Shown here: positions 25,987-34,043 of the stretch, one piece after another
Position numbering within the stretch: the first letter of the stretch is position 1
Layout of the letters: each line of letters begins with the position of its first letter
Source of the DNA: Candidatus Acidiferrales bacterium
Lineage (GTDB): Bacteria > Acidobacteriota > Terriglobia > Acidiferrales > UBA7541
Assembly (NCBI GenBank): GCA_030037335.1
Contig: JASHRN010000206.1
Location: forward strand, 1-40,069
Reading direction: 5' to 3'
Length of the DNA stretch: 40,069 nt
Program-made: the position numbers and the translations under genes
The notes under the pieces: model-generated
Databases searched by the model: none
What the model saw: only the letters and a program-made list of their open reading frames with translations
Told to the model about the DNA's origin: nothing

Positions 25987-26577
25987 CTATCGCACGGGTT
26001 TCTTGGCGTTATGCGAGTCTATCAATGCAGGAAATGCGGCGGCAAAAATCCGTTCAGCCCATTGGCTGCGATCTGATCCTTCCATCCAGACCACGCGTTC
26101 GCGCAGAGCGTCAAATGGCGGCTGCTCGAGGAGATGCTTCAGCAACTCGTCAATACGGCGCTGAAACGCCCCATCTTCCGAGCGGAAACCATCGCGAATG
26201 ATCGGCTCTGCAAAAGGACTAATTCCCACGAGCAAATCGTAGGTCTTCATCCACCAGAGAAGCCACGCCTCCAATTCCGGCTGACGGCCGAATTTATTCA
26301 CTAGGTAGCAATAATTGTCGAGAACGGAGCGGTCACAAACGACATTCGACGCGCTGTTTGCGGCTTCCAGCTCGGCCGCGATTTGCGTGTGCAGGATCCA
26401 GAGTTGCCCTTCGAGCGTTGTGTTTGCGTTCACGGGAAACGGCGAACGCCGCGCGACTTCCCGCACCAGTTCCACGTTTTGTCTCGAACGCTTAAGCAGC
26501 GAGCAAATTTCATACGCGATAGTTGTTTTACCCGCGCCGTGCGTCCCAATGAGTGCCAGCTTCACAAGACTTCCCAA
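25987..26577 (-). CDS. P-loop ATPase, NadR/AAA_28-like kinase fold
   Basis: A 196-residue P-loop protein. Walker A is GTHGAGKT at 11-18, with a CDRSVLDNYCYL block (about 85-96) that resembles the DRS/DRY lid-region motif of small-molecule kinases and the NadR C-terminal ribosylnicotinamide kinase domain. No Walker B of the AAA+ type is evident. The start is a TTG with AAGGAGA ideally spaced upstream, a strong signal. It may be a nucleoside or cofactor kinase or a P-loop switch; I cannot choose. It follows the MFS gene's 5' side on the same strand, 15 bases away, so the two may be cotranscribed. Confidence 0.8.
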   Translation of the reverse strand: MGSLVKLALIGTHGAGKTTIAYEICSLLKRSRQNVELVREVARRSPFPVNANTTLEGQLWILHTQIAAELEAANSASNVVCDRSVLDNYCYLVNKFGRQPELEAWLLWWMKTYDLLVGISPFAEPIIRDGFRSEDGAFQRRIDELLKHLLEQPPFDALRERVVWMEGSDRSQWAERIFAAAFPALIDSHNAKKPVR

Positions 26578-26696
26578 TGCACACTCTCCTTTTTAGCAGA
26601 GTTTCCGGTGCGGTGACACCTGCGGCCAGTCTCATCCGGGCGCAAATCCGCCCGCCGCGAGTCACGTTTGATCCGGCTCTGCTGAGCTTGATCTCT

Positions 26697-26945
26697 TCAG
26701 TTTTTCCCGAGGTCGCGAAGTTTCTCGCTTAGCGAAGCGACTTGCTTGGCGGATTCATGGATGCCTTTGAGATGCACATAAAGCGGATTATCTTCCATGA
26801 CCTCTTCCAGCGCGAGTTCCATGCGGCTGTAAATCACCGTCGCGTGTTCCGTCAGTTCGTGGCTGTATATGCGCACATACCTAAGAACATGACTCAGTTT
26901 GTTTCGATAGTATTGATAGTTCTCCTGCACTTTTTCCGAGACCAT
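26697..26945 (-). CDS. Small helical protein of unknown function
   Basis: Not recognised. An 82-residue, charged, probably all-helical protein (MVSEKVQENYQYYRNKLSHV onwards) without a signal peptide, Cys or membrane segment; heptad-like spacing suggests a helical hairpin. A strong purine block GGGAGGA sits upstream but about 15 bases from the ATG, so the true start or a leaderless alternative is unclear. The gene lies between the P-loop ATPase and the MarR gene, all on the minus strand. Codon use looks like that of its neighbours. No function assigned. Confidence 0.6.
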   Translation of the reverse strand: MVSEKVQENYQYYRNKLSHVLRYVRIYSHELTEHATVIYSRMELALEEVMEDNPLYVHLKGIHESAKQVASLSEKLRDLGKN

Positions 26946-26984
26946 TGCAACAAATGATTCCTCCCTGCCGATGGCAGATGAAGC

Positions 26985-27446
26985 TTAAGATTTTTGAAGA
27001 TGGCCGAGGTTCCCGAGGATCTTAGAAACAATATTGCGGACAGTTTGCCTCTCCTGTTCTGAAACATTGCGCCATGCGTCTGCCGCTACGCGCGCGGCGA
27101 CAGGCACCGCTTTTTTCACCAGTGCGCGGCCCCTTGCCGTTATCTTCACGATGACCTGGCGGCGGTCCTTTCCCGTTCGCGAACGCGTCACCAAGCCTTT
27201 GTTTTCCAGCCGATCCAGCATCCGGCTGATACTGGAAATATCCAAATCGGTGAATCTGGCCAACTCGGCGGGCGTGTTCGCTTCGCCGAGCATGCAGCTC
27301 ACCAAAGCCTCGCCCTGACTCGTCGTCACACCGAATGGAGCTAGCGCTTCGTCATGCGCCGCCCGTATAGCATTGCGGACGCGACCGAATAGGACTCGTC
27401 CTGGAAAGAGTGAATCGAAATCCGTACGGGGCCGTGACGTACTCAT
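26985..27446 (-). CDS. MarR-family transcriptional regulator
   Basis: A 153-residue winged-helix repressor. The helix-turn-helix and wing are seen in 'TPAELARFTDLDISSISRMLDRLENKGLVTRSRTGKDRRQVIVKITARG', the MarR core with the Asp-Arg-Arg wing. The ATG at 27446 sits just after a near-consensus promoter whose -10 lies in an ATTGTA-N8-TACAAT palindrome, so the protein probably represses its own gene. Longer frames upstream would read through that promoter. It is divergent from the OsmC peroxidase gene 242 bases away and may control it. The N-terminal redox Cys of OhrR is absent, so a classical OhrR/Ohr pair is not shown. Confidence 0.9.
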   Translation of the reverse strand: MSTSRPRTDFDSLFPGRVLFGRVRNAIRAAHDEALAPFGVTTSQGEALVSCMLGEANTPAELARFTDLDISSISRMLDRLENKGLVTRSRTGKDRRQVIVKITARGRALVKKAVPVAARVAADAWRNVSEQERQTVRNIVSKILGNLGHLQKS

Positions 27447-27452
27447 ACAATC

Positions 27453-27481
27453 ATTGTACTTGCGTATACAATATTTGTCAA
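27453..27481 (-). promoter_or_regulatory. Sigma70-type promoter of the MarR gene with an overlapping palindrome
   Basis: Read on the minus strand: TTGACA (27476-27481), 17 bases, then TACAAT (27453-27458), an almost perfect vegetative promoter ending only a few bases before the ATG at 27446, so the message would be nearly leaderless. The sequence ATTGTA-N8-TACAAT (27453-27472) is an inverted repeat covering the -10 and much of the spacer, the place expected for autorepression by the MarR protein. A second, weaker inverted repeat (CAATA...TATTG, 27479-27494) overlaps the -35. Confidence 0.7.
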
Positions 27482-27688
27482 TACAAATATATTGGCCGCA
27501 CCCCCTGGGCAGAAACGTTTGTTTCAGAGGCATTTGGGAAGGATAGGTTGATCGCGACAAAAATTGAGGCTCAGCCATTTATACTCGGCGTGCAGGCCGG
27601 GCCAACCGCAACTCCATTTGCAGGCGATTGGCGCGACGCCGTACACTGTCTGTGCCCACGCGATTCAATTCACTCCACGGAGGCTGGC

Positions 27689-28135
27689 ATGGCACGAAAA
27701 GCGACGGCAGTTTGGAACGGTTCACTGAAAGAAGGAAAAGGAACAATTTCGACGGAGAGCGGCGTTTTGTCGAAGTCGCCTTATTCGTTCAAGACGCGCT
27801 TCGAAAATGATCGCGGAACGAATCCCGAAGAGCTGATCGCGGCCGCGCACGCGGGATGCTTTACGATGGCTCTTTCGGCGCAACTCGGGAATGCGGGAAT
27901 CACGGCCGAGAGTCTGGAGACGACAGCTGCGGTTACGCTTGAAAAGCAAGGTGACGGGTTCGCGATCACAAAAATTCACCTCGATTTGACGGCGCGCATT
28001 CCCAATGCCGACAAAGCGGCATTCGAGAAAGCGGCGGAAGCAGCAAAGGCAGGTTGCCCCGTTTCGAAGCTGCTGAAGGCCGAGATCACGATGAGTGCGA
28101 AACTCGAGGGGCAGCGCGCAACAGGAGCTTCTTAG
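27689..28135 (+). CDS. OsmC-family peroxiredoxin
   Basis: A 148-residue thiol peroxidase of the OsmC/Ohr family, which reduces organic hydroperoxides with two cysteines. The pair here is C57 in AAAHAGCFTMALS and C123 in AGCPVSKLLK, with the supporting Glu in NPEELIAAA (48); this arrangement is of the OsmC rather than the Ohr branch. The ATG has CGGAGG six bases upstream; an open frame further upstream has no homology. It is divergent from the MarR gene, a frequent arrangement for stress peroxidases. Cytosolic. Confidence 0.92.
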   Translation: MARKATAVWNGSLKEGKGTISTESGVLSKSPYSFKTRFENDRGTNPEELIAAAHAGCFTMALSAQLGNAGITAESLETTAAVTLEKQGDGFAITKIHLDLTARIPNADKAAFEKAAEAAKAGCPVSKLLKAEITMSAKLEGQRATGAS

Positions 28136-28164
28136 AGCCCAAAATATGGCTCCGCCGGTGTGCG

Positions 28165-28617
28165 TTACGTCAGCATCTTTTCGTAATGAATGAAGCCAGT
28201 GCGCTGGGCGATGCGGTTGTAGAGCAGCATAGCCTTGGCGTTTGTTTCGTGGGTGAGCCAATAAACTTTCGCGCAGCCCACGTTACGCGCGGCAGCGAAA
28301 ACGTGCTCGATTAGCTTCCGTCCAATGCCGCTGCCGCGATGGTCCGGAATGACGAATAGGTCCTGCAAATAGCAGTTGTTGCCGACGCTCCAGCAGGAGC
28401 GATGGTAGAGCCAGTGGACCATGCCGACGGCGCGATCTCCTGCGAATGCGATGGCTCCCAGCACGGGCTCGCGCGGATCGAGGAGTCGCGCCCAGGTAGT
28501 GCGTGTGGTTTCCTCTGGAATTTCCGCTTGATAGAATTGCTGATAGCCGTGCCAGAGGGGAAGCCAGGCGTCGTGATCTCCCGGCGTCAAGTTCCGCAGT
28601 GTTACGCCGTTGCCCAT
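28165..28617 (-). CDS. GNAT-family N-acetyltransferase
   Basis: A 150-residue acetyl-CoA-dependent acetyltransferase. The acetyl-CoA loop is visible as PDHRGSGIGRKLIEHV (Q/RxxGxG/A motif), preceded by the beta-4 strand LQDLFVI; the C-terminus ends 'NAKAMLLYNRIAQRTGFIHYEKM', a normal GNAT ending. The ATG at 28617 has GGAGTGA a few bases upstream and starts with a short hydrophilic lead to TLRNLTPGDHD; TTG and GTG codons upstream are possible but less supported. Convergent with OsmC. Amine substrate unknown. Confidence 0.88.
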   Translation of the reverse strand: MGNGVTLRNLTPGDHDAWLPLWHGYQQFYQAEIPEETTRTTWARLLDPREPVLGAIAFAGDRAVGMVHWLYHRSCWSVGNNCYLQDLFVIPDHRGSGIGRKLIEHVFAAARNVGCAKVYWLTHETNAKAMLLYNRIAQRTGFIHYEKMLT

Positions 28618-28700
28618 TTTTGTCACTCCAGAATTCAAAAATCAGATTGGGTGAAGATTAGCAAATTTTTGCAGTTGGAGGGAATGCATTGGGCCGATTC

Positions 28701-28729
28701 TTGAAAGTCCTGGATCAGATAATTCTTAT
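28701..28729 (+). promoter_or_regulatory. Possible promoter of the PilZ-like gene
   Basis: TTGAAA (28701-28706) is separated by 17 bases from TCTTAT (28724-28729), a moderate match to the vegetative consensus. It would start transcription near 28736, so the structured stretch at 28775-28821 would lie in the leader of the PilZ message. Judged by eye only. Confidence 0.35.
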
Positions 28730-28774
28730 TTTTCTGTAACATACGGCTGGCGCACCAATTGCAATTGTCTCAGA

Positions 28775-28821
28775 GGCGGCGGTTAGCCTTACTAACTAGC
28801 CTCTCCCAATCCTCCGCCGCC
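28775..28821 (+). promoter_or_regulatory. GC-rich hairpin in the leader of the PilZ-like gene
   Basis: GGCGGCGG (28775-28782) pairs perfectly with CCGCCGCC (28814-28821), an all-GC 8-base stem. It encloses a smaller hairpin, GTTAG (28782-28786) with CTAAC (28792-28796), or alternatively GGTTAG with CTAGCC. The outer stem ends nine bases before the Shine-Dalgarno TGGAG (28831) of the GTG start at 28843. There is no T-tract, so it is not a simple terminator. It may slow or gate translation; I cannot match it to a known riboswitch class. Confidence 0.45.
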
Positions 28822-28842
28822 ACAAAGTTTTGGAGAAGACGA

Positions 28843-29247
28843 GTGGCCCAGCAGCCGGCAACCGAAGCAGCGAAAATAGCAGATGCCCGGCGAATCACTG
28901 CGCCTGGCAGCGAGCGGCGGCGCGCGCGCCGCGTGCATATGGAAGTGACGGCCCGCGTGCGCCCGTATTATGAGACGCAGGGGCTTTCGGAGCAATTGCT
29001 GAAAGCGAAAAATGTGTCACGGGACGGGTTCTATTTTGTTTCCCGGCGCGCTGGTTTCCGCGAAGATATGAACTTGTACGTGGCGTGTCCGGCGGGACAT
29101 TCGCACACGCACGCAGACGCGGAATGCGCGCGCGTGGTCCGCGTGGATTCGCTGGGGGAGGGTTCATGGGGAGTTGCCGTGGCGCTTCTTCGAAGTTCCT
29201 TTGAGTATCACCAGAATTCAATTCGGAAACAAGGATCCGTCGAATGA
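28843..29247 (+). CDS. PilZ-domain-like protein
   Basis: A 134-residue protein. The PilZ pattern is seen as RRRARRVHMEV (25-35), matching the RxxxR c-di-GMP-binding loop, followed by KNVSRDGFYF (56-65), the D/NxSxxG element in which Asn replaces the usual Asp, and a beta-rich remainder ('NLYVACP', 'ARVVRVDS', 'WGVAVAL'). The start is the GTG at 28843 with GGAG seven bases upstream. The gene ends with an ATGA overlap to the next gene, implying coupled translation. It may bind cyclic di-GMP; the partner pathway is not visible. Confidence 0.72.
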   Translation: MAQQPATEAAKIADARRITAPGSERRRARRVHMEVTARVRPYYETQGLSEQLLKAKNVSRDGFYFVSRRAGFREDMNLYVACPAGHSHTHADAECARVVRVDSLGEGSWGVAVALLRSSFEYHQNSIRKQGSVE

Positions 29248-29621
29248 AAATCACGCTGATTGCAGCTACACTTTTCTTTCTGGCAATTCCCGCACATGCG
29301 CAGGCGCGAGCGGGGGGTGGCGGGACGGCGGCTGGGCGGCAGTTGAACTTCACGGGCAATGGCGGCGGTGGTGGATATGGAACGTCGGGCTTCGGAGGCT
29401 CCGGATTTGGCGCGAGCTTCTTCTCTATGCCGGCAATGAGCCAGACGCCAGAGCACTACACCTACATTTATGAGCAAGGTTCCGAGGCGACCTATGTGCC
29501 GACGCGATATGTTTCATTCGCAACGGCGCTGAAGATGGGGAAGACCGCGCTGGCGTATCGTCCCAAGAGCCTTGCGGAAGTCGCTGCCGAATACCGCATG
29601 GAAAAGAAGGCCGGCAAGTAA
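29244..29621 (+). CDS. Small Gly-rich secreted protein
   Basis: Not recognised. A 125-residue product with a clear signal peptide (MKITLIAATLFFLAIPAHAQA), a Gly-rich low-complexity stretch (about 22-62) and a structured C-terminal part with YTYIYEQGSEATYVPTRY and a Lys-rich tail. It overlaps the PilZ-like gene by four bases (ATGA), so both are made from one message. The Gly-rich segment followed by Tyr-rich sequence suggests a cell-surface or envelope-associated protein. No catalytic motif. Confidence 0.75.
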   Translation: MKITLIAATLFFLAIPAHAQARAGGGGTAAGRQLNFTGNGGGGGYGTSGFGGSGFGASFFSMPAMSQTPEHYTYIYEQGSEATYVPTRYVSFATALKMGKTALAYRPKSLAEVAAEYRMEKKAGK

Positions 29622-29763
29622 CGGGGCGTCGCGAAAGAATGAATCAGGTGACGGCCATGGACCGAAAAATGCCCCACGAATTGTCTTTGCTAAACACACG
29701 CCAGATGGAGCGCGAGAAATCGTAAAGCCGCCAGGCAAGACCAGTAGTCCAGCCTGAAGCAGA

Positions 29764-30492
29764 TTACGACTTGCCAGTGGAAGGCAAAAGAGCAAGTTGC
29801 TGATCGGCGTCGTCCGCAGCACTTGTGCCGGGGAATTCCGTTTTGACCTGATTGTAAAACTTCGCCGCCTGCGCTGGATTGGACCCCTTGTAGTGCTCGG
29901 CGAGCGCGAGCAGAACAATAGACTTGGGAACGAGCACAGAGGGATTGGAAAGCAATTCGTTATAAAGCTGAACAGCCTGATTCGATTTTCCCATCTGGTC
30001 GTAGATCTGCGCGAGTTCGAAGCGCGCCATGGCCGCGAAATCGTGATCGGAACCGTTTTCAAGGTCTGTCAGATCTTTGATGGCCTGCGGGTTCTTTGCG
30101 AGATGCTCTTCGCACAGTGCGGAATAGTATTTTGCGAGCTGGCCGGAGCGCGTGCTGGGATACTGCTGCACCACCTCTTGGAATTTGACCAGCGCATCCT
30201 GGAATTTCTTGGAAGCATCGGAATAGGTGATCTCATTCGGTTGCGGAGGTTGGCCCGGGCCGACCACCAGAGCCTCATAAACCGCAAGCGCATCATTGAA
30301 TTCCGCTTCGGCTTTAACCGATTGCCGCTGCGAATAGAAGCGCCAGCTGAAAATTCCGCCGGCGATAATTGCAGCGGCAACAATCGCGAGAATCAGGCTC
30401 TTCTTATGAGAAAGAACCGCTTCCGCGCCGTGCGAAAGCGCTTCTTGCACTTGGTCTGTTTTCAGCTCCTGACGAGAAATATGCTTCGCCAC
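29764..30492 (-). CDS. Membrane-anchored TPR protein (YfgM/BamD-like)
   Basis: A 242-residue protein with a single membrane segment at about residues 31-50 (after a basic cytosolic tail) and a periplasmic TPR region ('DASKKFQDALVKFQEVVQQYP', 'AKYYSALCEEHLAKNP', 'MGKSNQAVQLYNELLSNP'). This resembles the TPR_21/YfgM family, in which a single-anchored TPR domain assists the Sec translocon and periplasmic chaperones. The start is a GTG with GGAGAG seven bases upstream. Alone on the minus strand between an intergenic gap and the cold shock gene. The role in envelope protein handling is likely but not proven. Confidence 0.82.
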   Translation of the reverse strand: MAKHISRQELKTDQVQEALSHGAEAVLSHKKSLILAIVAAAIIAGGIFSWRFYSQRQSVKAEAEFNDALAVYEALVVGPGQPPQPNEITYSDASKKFQDALVKFQEVVQQYPSTRSGQLAKYYSALCEEHLAKNPQAIKDLTDLENGSDHDFAAMARFELAQIYDQMGKSNQAVQLYNELLSNPSVLVPKSIVLLALAEHYKGSNPAQAAKFYNQVKTEFPGTSAADDADQQLALLPSTGKS

Positions 30493-30619
30493 TTTTCAAC
30501 TCTCCGGGAAAGTTTCGGAACAATCATGGTAACACAAAACACACTCACCCCTGAGGCTACGGGGGGAATTTCCGGCGGGAATTCGCTTGGCCTGCGACGG
30601 GCGAAACGCGAGAAACAGC

Positions 30620-30826
30620 TTATACGCCGCTTACGTTTTCGGCCTGCAAACCCTTTGGACCCTGCTTGACTTCAAATTCAACCAGTTGGCCTTCGTTCAA
30701 GGATTTGTATCCGTCCATCTGAATGGCCGAAAAATGGACGAAAACATCTTCGCCCGATTGCCGCTGAATGAATCCATATCCCTTGGCTGCATTGAACCAC
30801 TTCACCACACCCTGTTCTCGATCCAA
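30620..30826 (-). CDS. Cold shock protein, CspA family
   Basis: A 68-residue OB-fold RNA chaperone that melts secondary structure in mRNA. RNP1 is visible as KGYGFIQ and RNP2 as VFVHFSAI, and it ends '[17 protein letters not shown]'. The start is the TTG at 30826 with GAGG seven bases upstream and gives the normal length; the open frame reaches 30943 but the extra residues are not cold-shock-like. A promoter-like pair lies about 105 bases upstream, leaving a leader of about 98 bases, as in many cspA genes. Confidence 0.93.
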   Translation of the reverse strand: MDREQGVVKWFNAAKGYGFIQRQSGEDVFVHFSAIQMDGYKSLNEGQLVEFEVKQGPKGLQAENVSGV

Positions 30827-30930
30827 ATCTCCACCTCGTTGCGATTTGAAATGAACCGTCCCCGCGCAAATCGGATTGCGCCACACCCAAAACGCAGTCT
30901 CGACCACCTCGCAGGACACCCAGCGGCGGG

Positions 30931-30960
30931 ATTCTAAACACAAAAAACAATCCGTGTCCA
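30931..30960 (-). promoter_or_regulatory. Possible promoter of the cold shock gene, with a long leader
   Basis: On the minus strand: TGGACA (30955-30960), 18 bases, TAGAAT (30931-30936). Both hexamers match five of six consensus bases. Transcription would start near 30924, giving an untranslated leader of about 98 bases before the TTG at 30826. Long leaders of cspA genes fold differently at low temperature. A second TAGAATCCC copy lies about 75 bases further upstream. Confidence 0.45.
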
Positions 30961-31039
30961 GAGAGCACCTTCATTTTCGGGACGCACCTGCCTGTGATGG
31001 GATTCTAGGCGAGAAAAATCGAATTTCGAAATTGAGGAA

Positions 31040-31504
31040 CTAACGAGCTTCTTGGGGCCTGGCGGTTGAGCCGGTTGCTTCGGTGGGAAACCACTTGCTC
31101 ATGATGAGTTCCGTGCCGCCGCCCGGGCCTCGCTGGACATCGAATTCATCCATGAATGCGCGCATCAGGAAAATGCCTCGGCCGGAAGTACGCAAGAGAT
31201 TTTCTTCCGCGAGAGGGTCCGGTACATCGGCGAGACTGAAACTTTTCCCTTCGTCCAGGACATGTACGACGAGCTTGCGCTCTTCCAGCTCGATAATCAT
31301 GCCGATCTTGCGTCCGCGCTCCTGCCGGTTGCCGTAGCTATACGCATTGATCACAGCTTCGCGGACGGACATTCCAATTTTATGGCAATTATCTTCATCG
31401 AAACCGGAAGCGCCGGCCACGCGGAGGACAATTTCTTCCGCGAGCTCGACGCTATCGAGAAGCGTCTCTAAAGTCACTTCAATTCGCTGGGCGTCCTTGG
31501 CCAT
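31040..31504 (-). CDS. RsbW-like anti-sigma factor / serine-threonine kinase domain
   Basis: A 154-residue GHKL-type ATPase. The N box is REAVINAYSYG (49-59), the G1 box DEGKSF (84-89) and the G2 box GRGIFLM (108-114), spaced as in RsbW/SpoIIAB. Such kinases bind a sigma factor and are released by a phosphorylatable anti-anti-sigma protein; no partner gene is adjacent. The ATG at 31504 is used; upstream codons in frame (TTG at 31543) are also possible. On the minus strand between the cold shock gene and comM. Confidence 0.88.
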   Translation of the reverse strand: MAKDAQRIEVTLETLLDSVELAEEIVLRVAGASGFDEDNCHKIGMSVREAVINAYSYGNRQERGRKIGMIIELEERKLVVHVLDEGKSFSLADVPDPLAEENLLRTSGRGIFLMRAFMDEFDVQRGPGGGTELIMSKWFPTEATGSTARPQEAR

Positions 31505-31629
31505 TTGGCAGAATATGGCGAAATCGAGGCGCAATCCTTGCACGGCCTCGTGCGCAAGTCAACTGGCGGCTTGCTCTTCTCCATACATTAGTTTGGATGC
31601 GACGCCGCAGCCTATAGACAAGCCGTACG

Positions 31630-33171
31630 CTACGCCCAGTACGTTCGGTCCAGCGTGCGGTATTGGATGGCCTCGCTCAAATGGCGCGGTAGAATGGCCG
31701 GAGCCCGGTCGAGATCGGCAATCGTGCGCGCCACTTTCAGAATGCGATCGTGGGCGCGCGCGGAGAGCCCCAGCTTTTGGATTGCCGTTTCCAGCAGCTT
31801 CTCGCCTTCGGCAGAGATTTCGCAGTGTTTGCGCAGCAATTTGGGAGGCATCTGCGCGTTGGAGTAGATTTTCTTTTCCTCTTTGAAGCGTTCGATCTGA
31901 ATCGTGCGCGCGGAAACCACGCGCTCTCGAACGGCCGCGGAGGATTCAACCGCGCCGCCGTCGCGCAGCTCTTTGTAACGCACCGCCGGAACTTCAATGT
32001 GAATGTCGATGCGGTCGAGCAGCGGGCCGGAGATTTTCGAAACGTAGCGTTGAATTTGCATCGGACTGCAGTGGCATTCACGCGTCGCGTCTCCGAAGGA
32101 GCCGCACGGGCAGGGATTCATGGCCGCGGCAAGCATGAATCGCGCCGGGAAACTGAGGGAAACAGCAGCGCGCGCGATGGAAACCACGCCATCTTCGAGC
32201 GGTTGGCGCAGCACCTCGAGCACGTTGCGCTGGAATTCCGGCAATTCGTCGAGAAAAAGAACGCCGTTATGGCCCAGCGACACTTCGCCCGGGCGCGGAA
32301 CGGCGCCTCCACCGATCAGGCCGGCGTCGCTGATCGTATGGTGGGGCGAGCGATAGGGACGCGTGCCGACGAGGCCACGCGAGTCGTCGAGCACTCCAGC
32401 GACGCTGTGGATGCGCGTGGTCTCGATGGCTTCATCGAGGGACATCGGCGGCAAAATGGTGGGAATGCGTTTCGCCAGCATGGTTTTTCCGGCGCCTGGC
32501 GGGCCAATGAACAGAATGTTGTGTCCGCCGGCGCAGGCCACTTCCAGCGCGCGCTTTGCGGATTGCTGGCCGCGAACGTCGCGCAAATCCACGGAGTAGC
32601 TGCTCGATTCGCCGAGCATCTCGCGTGTGTCGACAGAAGTTGTGGCGAAGGACTCAGGCGAATTGATCAGGTCCGTAGCCTGCGGCAGGGATTTGACCGC
32701 AAAGACGTGGATGCCCTCGACCACCGCGGCTTCTTTGGCATTGGCTTCCGGCACGATCACGTTTTTGATTCCGCGTTCGCGCGCCGCAATCGCAGCGGAA
32801 AGAGCGCCTCGAACCGAGCGCACGCTGCCATCGAGGGAAAGTTCACCAAGAAAAACATAGTCAGCGAGCGCTTTGCCGAAGAACGTCCCCTGACATCCCA
32901 GCAAGCCCAAAGCCATGGGCAAATCGAAAGCGGAGCCTTCCTTGCGCATGTCGGCCGGCGCCAGATTGACGGTGACGGCCTGATGCCCGGGATAATCGAA
33001 GCCGCAATTTTTCAGCGCGGCTTTCACGCGCTCGCGGCTTTCCTTCACGGCAATGTCCGGCAGCCCGACGACGTTGAAATTGCCTGCCTGGCCGGGGCCG
33101 ACATCCACTTCGACCTCGACGAGATACGCCTCGATGCCGTAAACGGTGGCGCTGTGAGTTTTAAAGAGCAT
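31630..33171 (-). CDS. comM: YifB/ComM-family Mg chelatase-like AAA+ ATPase
   Basis: A 513-residue protein. An N-terminal Lon-protease-like fold ([22 protein letters not shown]) is followed by the AAA+ core: Walker A GPPGAGKT, Walker [12 protein letters not shown], then the family-specific '[13 protein letters not shown]...CHC' zinc-ribbon-like element and a C-terminal Mg-chelatase subunit domain with '[19 protein letters not shown]'. In transformable bacteria ComM is a hexameric helicase that extends branch migration of incoming DNA; in others its role is unclear. The ATG at 33171 begins [12 protein letters not shown], the standard N-terminus. Divergent from lemA. Confidence 0.93.
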   Translation of the reverse strand: MLFKTHSATVYGIEAYLVEVEVDVGPGQAGNFNVVGLPDIAVKESRERVKAALKNCGFDYPGHQAVTVNLAPADMRKEGSAFDLPMALGLLGCQGTFFGKALADYVFLGELSLDGSVRSVRGALSAAIAARERGIKNVIVPEANAKEAAVVEGIHVFAVKSLPQATDLINSPESFATTSVDTREMLGESSSYSVDLRDVRGQQSAKRALEVACAGGHNILFIGPPGAGKTMLAKRIPTILPPMSLDEAIETTRIHSVAGVLDDSRGLVGTRPYRSPHHTISDAGLIGGGAVPRPGEVSLGHNGVLFLDELPEFQRNVLEVLRQPLEDGVVSIARAAVSLSFPARFMLAAAMNPCPCGSFGDATRECHCSPMQIQRYVSKISGPLLDRIDIHIEVPAVRYKELRDGGAVESSAAVRERVVSARTIQIERFKEEKKIYSNAQMPPKLLRKHCEISAEGEKLLETAIQKLGLSARAHDRILKVARTIADLDRAPAILPRHLSEAIQYRTLDRTYWA

Positions 33172-33459
33172 GAGAGGGAGAGATGCCTCGTTTTGCCTGT
33201 GGCAGGGTAACGCAAAAGCTACGTCCACGCCAGAGAAACTATCGTTTCGCGGCGGATGGAAGCAGGAGGTGCCGGGTTCCGACTGGGGCGCTTTACAATT
33301 CCACGGGTCGCACGTATGCTTGCGGCGGTGGGGGGGGAATGTTCCACGTTATTTCTCGGAAAATGCTCAAAAAATGATCCCCGCAGTTCGCGAGCCGGGC
33401 CATAGACAGGTGCAACTTCGGCCTGCGCCGGTGCGTATCTGTAGCAGGGAGGCGATTCG

Positions 33460-34029
33460 ATGATTGGCTGGGTCATACTGGGAATAGTCGTCATCGTGGT
33501 CTTCATTGTGATCGCGATGTACAACGGGCTGGTCAGGCTGAAGGTACAGTGCGACAACGCCTGGTCAGACATCGATGTGCAGCTCAAGCGCCGGTACGAT
33601 CTGATTCCGAATCTCGTTGAGACGGTAAAAGGCTATGCAGCCCATGAGAAGGGGACGCTCGAAGGCGTTGTGCAGGCGCGTAACGCGGCGATGAGCGCGC
33701 AGGGGCCGGCGGCAAAAGCGGGAGCGGAAAATATGCTGACGGCCGCGCTTCGCCAGGTCTTCGCGCTGGCGGAAGCGTACCCGCAATTGCGCGCGGTGGA
33801 GAGTTTCACGCAACTGCAAAATACTCTCAATCAACTGGAAGATAGCATTCAGAACGCGCGCCGCTATTACAACGCCGTGGTAAGAGATTTGAATACGAAA
33901 ATAGCTGAGTTTCCGTCGAACATCATCGCTGGCATGTTCAATTTCAAGCCGCGCGAATTCTTCGAGACCAGCGCACCGGCGGAGCGCGAGGTTCCCAAAG
34001 TAAGCTTCCAAGCGGGAGCGTCTCAATAA
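33460..34029 (+). CDS. lemA: LemA-family membrane protein
   Basis: A 189-residue protein with one N-terminal membrane segment (IGWVILGIVVIVVFIVIAMY, residues 2-21) and a helical LemA domain: 'NAWSDIDVQLKRRYDLIPNLVETVKGY', 'YPQLRAVESFTQLQ', 'NAVVRDLNTKIAEFPSNIIAGMF' in the normal order. LemA proteins anchor outside or inside the membrane and often neighbour DUF2207 or TPM-domain proteins; their role is not established. The ATG has GGGAGG seven bases upstream. It is followed by the DUF2207 gene after 14 bases, so they form an operon. Confidence 0.93.
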   Translation: MIGWVILGIVVIVVFIVIAMYNGLVRLKVQCDNAWSDIDVQLKRRYDLIPNLVETVKGYAAHEKGTLEGVVQARNAAMSAQGPAAKAGAENMLTAALRQVFALAEAYPQLRAVESFTQLQNTLNQLEDSIQNARRYYNAVVRDLNTKIAEFPSNIIAGMFNFKPREFFETSAPAEREVPKVSFQAGASQ

Positions 34030-34043
34030 GCTCGCGCCGTCCG

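Noticed and set aside
26985-28135. An OhrR/Ohr organic hydroperoxide resistance pair
   Set aside because: The MarR protein lacks the N-terminal redox Cys of OhrR, and the peroxidase has the OsmC rather than Ohr type active site. Only a looser MarR-OsmC pairing is supported.
31750-33210. Long open frame on the plus strand opposite comM
   Set aside because: It mirrors the coding frame of a well-supported ComM on the minus strand; its translation is a His/Arg/Gln-rich antisense product without homology.
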